Below are positions 59,098 through 64,000 of a stretch of 64,000 nucleotides of DNA, piece by piece (the stretch's first letter is position 1; the number at the start of each line of letters is the position of its first letter). Below the pieces are notes generated by a model. The model searched no databases. It was not told the origin of the DNA and saw only the letters and a program-made list of their open reading frames with translations. The DNA comes from Schistosoma haematobium (taxonomy: Eukaryota; Platyhelminthes; Trematoda; Strigeidida; Schistosomatidae): positions 45,599,806 to 45,663,805 of the forward strand of contig NC_067196.1 of the NCBI RefSeq assembly GCF_000699445.3, given 5' to 3'. The position numbers and the translations under genes are program-made.

Positions 59098-59645
59098 CCA
59101 GCAATGTTACGCATCACATCACGACTACAGGACCTCCTGTATTCTCGAAAGCACGCCGACTGGATCCCGAAAAGCTGAGGTTGGCTTAAAGCGAATTCGA
59201 TCACATGATAGAGTTAGGAATCATTCAACCGTCAAGCAGCCCATGGGCATCTTCATTGCACATGGCGATTGAATGCGAAAACCACTCTTGATCGTTACCC
59301 GTTGCCTCACATTCACGATTTGACAGCTACCTTGAAAGGTACAACTGTCTTTTCGAAAATCGGCTTGGTTAAAGGGTATAACCAACTCCCTATGGCTACT
59401 GACAATATTCCAAAATCCCGCTATTATAACACCCTTCGGACTCTACAAATTTTTGCGAATGCCTTTCGGTCTAAGAAATGCTGCCCAAACTTTCCAAAGA
59501 TTCATAGATAACGTTTTTCGAGGCCTCAACTTCGTACATGCGCATGTTGATGACTGCTTAATAGCCATTCCGGACAGCAAATCGCGTCTCTAGCATCTGG
59601 ATCTTGTGTTCGAACGACTACAAAAACATGGCATCATGGTAAACA
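59095..59645 (+). pseudogene. Reverse transcriptase of Gypsy-like element 1, broken
   Basis: RT wording is spread over three frames: THHITTTGPPVFSKARRLDP and SSSPWASSLHMA, then DRYPLPHIHDLTATLKGTTV and FSKIGLVKGYNQLP, then RMPFGLRNAAQTFQRFIDNV. The usual segment between SLHMA and DRYPLPH is deleted. The catalytic box reads AHVDD where YVDD is usual. The minus copy shares the deletion and the stops. Confidence 0.8.
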
Positions 59646-59652
59646 TTCAGAA

Positions 59653-60165
59653 ATGCTAAATCTTGCCGACTCCTTAAACTTCCAAGGACACACTATTGAT
59701 GTGCAAGGCATCCGACCTCTTAGGAAAAAAGTGGCGGCCATTCTGGATTACCCAGAACCGATCATGACTGGGCATTTGCACACATTTAACGGACTTGTAA
59801 GTTTCCATAGACGGTTCATACCGAAATGCGCGTCACTTATGAAACCGCTAACCAACCAACTTCGCGGAAATACGAAATCCATTAGTCTGGACGATACCGC
59901 GCGACAAGCATTCTCCACAGTTAAGGAACCCATAGCAAAGGCAACGATGCTCCCACATCAGGACACTCAAGCGCCCATTACTATCGCAGTACACGCATCA
60001 GACTCAGAAATCGGAGGAGTCTTACAACAATGGGTTAACCACTCCTGGCAACCTTTGGCATTCTTCTCGAGATGGTTCTTAGACACTGAATCTAGGTACA
60101 GCACTTTCGGTAGGGAACTCCTAGCTATATATTGTGCTGTACGGCATTTTCAACACTCTATTTAG
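59653..60165 (+). pseudogene. RT connection and RNase H part of Gypsy-like pol
   Basis: A frame of 170 codons: FQGHTIDVQGIRPLRKKVAA, LHTFNGLVSFHRRFIPKCAS and then the RNase H beginning VHASDSEIGGVLQQ. The first catalytic Asp (usually VDASD) is His here. YSTFGRELLAIYCAVRHFQH follows with the conserved Glu. The frame ends at a TAG at 60165; further RNase H wording (FTDHKPLTF) continues in a different frame. Confidence 0.8.
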
Positions 60166-60412
60166 GACCAACACTTCACTCATTTTACTGATCATAAGCC
60201 GCTTACCTTTTCTTTAAGTTCATAGTCGGACAAGTACTCACCACGTGAGTCTGGACAACTGGACTAAATTTCTCAGTTTACTTCAGACATTCAACACATT
60301 TCTGGAGCAAACAATGTAGTCGCTGACGCCTTGTCTCGCATAACTTCCTTGAATAGTTTTCAAGGAATCAACCTTCTTAAACTCGCCGAGCTTCAAAAAG
60401 AAGACACTGATC

Positions 60413-60799
60413 TTGAGCACGAGTTATCCTCGACGGCGAGAAGCAGTACCTATCAAGGACGTTACTGCTGAAACAGTGGCTTGCGCCTTCGTCGAACGAT
60501 GTGTAGCAAACTTCGGCTCTCCTTCAACCATCACAACAGATCGCGGACGCCAATCCGAATCTGAACGTTTCCTTTGTCTGACCGCACTATTAGGAATCAC
60601 TCGCTTCCTAACGACCGCCCACCATCCACGAGCAAACGGGCTAGTAGAACGCTTTCATCGACAACTAAAAGCTTCACAATCAGCTGCAAACATTTCTGGG
60701 TGGACCGGCGCCCTTTCACTCGTCCTACTAGGTATTCGCAATGCAGGGAAAACTGACATTGGGTACACTGCAGCTCAACTGGTTTACGGAAGGACGTAG
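60413..60799 (+). pseudogene. Integrase catalytic core fragment
   Basis: Plus frame: KDVTAETVACAFVERCVANF, STITTDRGRQSESERF (second Asp of the DDE triad), HHPRANGLVERFHRQLKAS (the Glu). The zinc-binding N-terminus and the first catalytic Asp are deleted, and the C-terminal tail breaks off at 60799 after GYTAAQLVYGRT. Inactive. Confidence 0.8.
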
Positions 60800-61359
60800 T
60801 CTGGCCTGGTCGGATAAGTTTTGATCCGTTATTTCTGCGTTCAAACCTTATATTAGCACTTTAATCGTCAAAGTTCTCAAACCAACAGTAATAACAGCTG
60901 ATTAATAGTGGAATGCCTGCTAAGCGCAACAAGATCCCCATATGTTCAGTGTTGAACTAAGAAGAAATGCCAACAGATGCATCTCCAGATATATGACGAG
61001 TCCCTATTAATGAACTTTCTTATCATAGCCTTAATGTTAGATTATCTGTTTGAATTAGTGATATTAACTCTAGGATCACCCTAACAGATTTGAAAGATAG
61101 TCGACGAAGGAAAAATGTTAGTAGTTAGAGAGTTGAAGTATAGACAGAGTAAACAATTGCCATGCCTTCAGTGAAAGTTCGGGTCATCAAAGCAAAAAGA
61201 GAACATGATTATTGAACTATCCTCTCTCCAAATTGTGACGACAAACGACAAGAGTATGTTCTCCGTTTAGTTAGCCATTCTCACAACTTTAGAAATAAGT
61301 TGGCTCCAGAGAAAACGAAAATGTTAGTCTTGTACCAATGTAACAACATTACATTATGA
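60800..61359. other. No gene recognised
   Basis: Sequence following the Gypsy break point; possibly upstream BEL-like sequence but no motif. Confidence 0.4.
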
Positions 61360-61790
61360 TAAAGGAAAGGTTCGGGAGGCCATAGATGAATACATCATTT
61401 TCCATTGTCGTCTGATCATCGTAGAACATGCGTTATACTGAGACAGTTGTTTGACAGAACACACGAAGTCGGTCGGCCCTTGCTAAAAGATTTGATTGAG
61501 GGTTTCAGTATAGAACATATTGACAGAAAATTCCGTCTGAGCTGGTAACAGAAATTGAAAATTATTGGATAGCCTCAGAAAAAATGGACCACTCAGTTGA
61601 TCTTAACTCTCGAGGAACTTTAGAAAGTATGGTAAAGAAGTTTCCCCCAGAGTTTCAGATGAAATGGGTTAAAGCGGTATGGAGGTTGGCAGAAAATTGT
61701 CTTGATTCGAATATATTTAAATATACTCGATGCCTATTTTTTGAATTGAAGTACATTTGATGCGACAACTCCAATGATACTCTGTTTCAT
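61360..61790 (+). mobile_element. BEL/Pao-like gag remnant
   Basis: Frames read a degraded REAIDEYI near 61370 and MDHSVDLNSRGTLESMVKKF and FQMKWVKAVWRLAEN at about 61588-61710. This is the wording of BEL/Pao gag (Sinbad/Saci-1-like elements of schistosomes). Several stops and frameshifts. Confidence 0.6.
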
Positions 61791-62084
61791 AACCTCAGTA
61801 AAGATTCGGGATCACTTGTAAGTGTGAATCTAGCAATCCGGTCGAGAAACAGTTAAACAACGTCACGCTTGGGATGAGCATCTACAAACGAAGAATACTT
61901 AGTTGAAGACTTTTAAATCCTTTCTCTACTGGGAAAAGTGATCTCACTGTCATAGGCTTCAGTTTTATCAGCTCACTTGTATCTAATTAACAAGCTGAAA
62001 CAATTAGTTACCTAATCACTATTAGTTTATTGGCCCGCTTCATATCTACATTATTTCCGTTATCAAGCAAGGGTAGATTTCATA

Positions 62085-62420
62085 TTTACTCAGGCTACGG
62101 AATGCCGTGGTGGGTTCTCTCATGGCCCAATTCTAGGGTCACTTCCTTTCTTAATTCATGGAAATGAACGTCCTCAGCAAGTAGTGTCCGATTTATCACT
62201 ATTTTCTAACTAGTTGAAACGTTGAAGAGTGGTTTTCAGCCAAAATAATATTCTGGAAGTTCAGGAAGACCTTGGATCCCCTCCAAAGTTGGCTGATTAC
62301 AGCAGACCCTTTGGTCTAAATTCTCACGACAAGGAGGAAAGTAAAAATGTTAGGTTATGGGTTATTGTGCACGTTTCGTATTGTCTAGCATTTTGGATGT
62401 CGTTATTTATAAGCTATTAA
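62085..62420 (+). mobile_element. CR1/jockey-like RT remnant
   Basis: Plus strand: GPILGSLPFLIHGNE (from the PQGSILGPLLFLIYVN box), VVSDLSLF, then NNILEVQEDLGSPPKLADYS. The catalytic ADD residues are replaced or shifted. A dead fragment. Confidence 0.55.
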
Positions 62421-63783
62421 CAGCATTTTTGCCGACGCACGCCAATTTTCGTAATGTTTGTGTTTGCTTTTATCCCAGATAATCAGTAGTTTGACGTAGC
62501 TGCTTTTCACTACCTGAACGGACGTTAAGTCAACTTAATGTGGTCATTTGTAGCAAAGTAAGGTGAAATTTATTATCATTAAGTCAGAGACCGACTGCAG
62601 TCAGACTTTCTAAGTAAAAATGAGCTCCGAAATCTTTTAACATTTGATTCACCACCCTAAAGCGTGCCAATGAACATGGATGTCTGGCAGTTGTTTAGTA
62701 AATGCAGATATGATCACCTCTGACAGAACTGACATATTATTGTATAACTTATCTGAGAACGAAAAGTTATATGGGTAATAATTGATACTGACAGCCTTTT
62801 CTTTCTGATTTCTTAGCATATCCAGGAATTATATATAACATTAGTACAAGAGTTACCATAAGTAGTGACATACACTTCACGAGTAAAACGATGCGTGATT
62901 GTTTCGAACATGGTAAGTGAGCTATGTTGTTGGCGAATACGAATTACTGTGTCTGTTGTGCAGACTGTGAATGAAATTTTTGTAAACAGAATTTTCAATC
63001 ACTAACTGATTTATAAGCAGAAATCTAATGCATATTGTTGAGCAAGGTCTAAATAGTGCTTCTCAGTGATGTCATTACTGTGTATAAACTAGGAATTATT
63101 AATAGTATCATGAACTTTGTACTTGAAGTTTTCTGACATTAAGTAATACCACTTGAAGTTTTTGAATCTGTCTATTTTGTGCCTGTATTTCCTTTATAAA
63201 TACTAAATGGATAGTTGAAATTTTAGGAGGATTGAAAAATGAAGGTCATTGTTTACAACAAGTAAGGCAAATAGCTCCATTCTGTTAGCTGTATCTCCCA
63301 TCCACGTATTGAATTCGATAATCTTATGGACGTTATGGCGTTTGTATCACGATTGCTTTGTTGTTTTTCAGAAGTACATTGGTTAGGCCAAGAAACTATC
63401 CACACGTTTTCTGACTTGCATCTTATGGCTCCTGACAAGTGATTAGAAGATTCTGAACTTCCAAATATTCAAGTCTTTACAAGTGAGCAACTTAACAATT
63501 GCTGCATATATAGAAAATCGTATCAATGAACAATTCACAAAATGACCATAACTGTGTTTATTGTTGAACACTTCCGCGATCATTCATCTGATGAATTACT
63601 TAAACATAAATAAGACAACTACATACAGTCTTTCGATTTTTGGAAGAAGTATACTACAAGAAATGGATTTGTTAAGTGTCAGATCCCGCGACGGCTTGGC
63701 AAATGTTTGTATTTATTTGCACTATCAGTCCTGCTAGTATTCATTTGAATATAATTTCACAATGAAAAAACGTATATATGTTG
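62421..63783. other. No gene recognised
   Basis: AT-rich. The start (62407-62465) carries the dispersed repeat also seen at 13105-13210. Confidence 0.5.
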
Positions 63784-64000
63784 TAGCGGGAGATAAATCC
63801 CCAAAATAAATAGCTCTGTAAGTTTTCGACATTGGATGCTGACCACATTGGTTTTAATGGACTCACTTAACTGGAGGCGCTCGATCATGCATCCGCACCT
63901 AATCATGATTGGGAACGCCGTGCTCAACATCTACTGCAATCGCTAGCCAGATTAGATCAGACGATTCACGATATATTGATAGCTTATCAAATATATTTTC
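63784..64000 (+). repeat. LTR of Gypsy-like element 1, cut by the window end
   Basis: TGTAGCGGGAGATAAATCC and the next 200 bases match the LTR at 57293 in the same orientation. It could be the 3' LTR of the plus copy, displaced by 3 kb of insertion, or the start of another element. Confidence 0.85.

Overview
The window looks like blood-fluke (Schistosoma, Trematoda) nuclear DNA. The reasons are its AT-rich, repeat-laden sequence, tRNA-derived SINEs that carry hammerhead ribozymes (the Sm-alpha type), RTE-class elements ending in a TTCAAATAAATAAA-type tail, CR1-like, Gypsy-like and BEL/Pao-like retroelement remains, and one cellular gene with long introns. I cannot name the species. No bacterial genes, rRNA, functional tRNA or CRISPR array were seen.

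The one cellular gene I can support is Dicer, on the minus strand between about 56447 and 31389. Six exons were joined by hand: 51291-50955, 44586-43424, 40483-40059, 38130-38051, 33391-33219 and one starting at 31759. Every junction has AG/GT borders and compatible phase. They encode the platform region, PAZ, a complete RNase IIIa and a complete RNase IIIb, with all eight metal-binding acidic residues present. A further upstream exon (56447-56245) and a short terminal exon (31433-31389, followed by AATAAA) are plausible. The helicase and most of the N-terminus lie outside the window or were not recognised. I found no C-terminal dsRNA-binding domain.

Layout. 1-4765: two head-to-tail RTE elements. 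5090-6860: a decayed CR1-like element carrying an RTE 3' fragment. 7590-7800: a SINE with a nearly perfect hammerhead. 7800-12300: no gene seen. 12300-12870: an RTE 3' fragment. 13290-13490: another ribozyme SINE. 13905-21299: a Gypsy-like element on the minus strand, opened by nested insertions including a gag-only LTR element (16152-18160) and a CR1-like ORF. 21300-24650: no gene seen. 24660-27890: a near-full-length but decayed second RTE family. 28751-30700: an RTE copy nearly identical to 1718-3216 but inverted. 31389-56447: Dicer, its introns filled with RTE, SINE, ribozyme and foldback sequences. 57171-60800: a second Gypsy-like copy on the plus strand. 60800-63780: BEL-like and CR1-like remains. 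63784-64000: an LTR running off the end.

Most interesting are the Dicer locus and the foldback, ribozyme and retroelement architecture inside its introns. These include inverted near-identical elements flanking one Dicer exon, a 154-bp-arm hairpin in another intron, and a ribozyme-carrying SINE inverted dimer bounded by a 12-bp target-site duplication.
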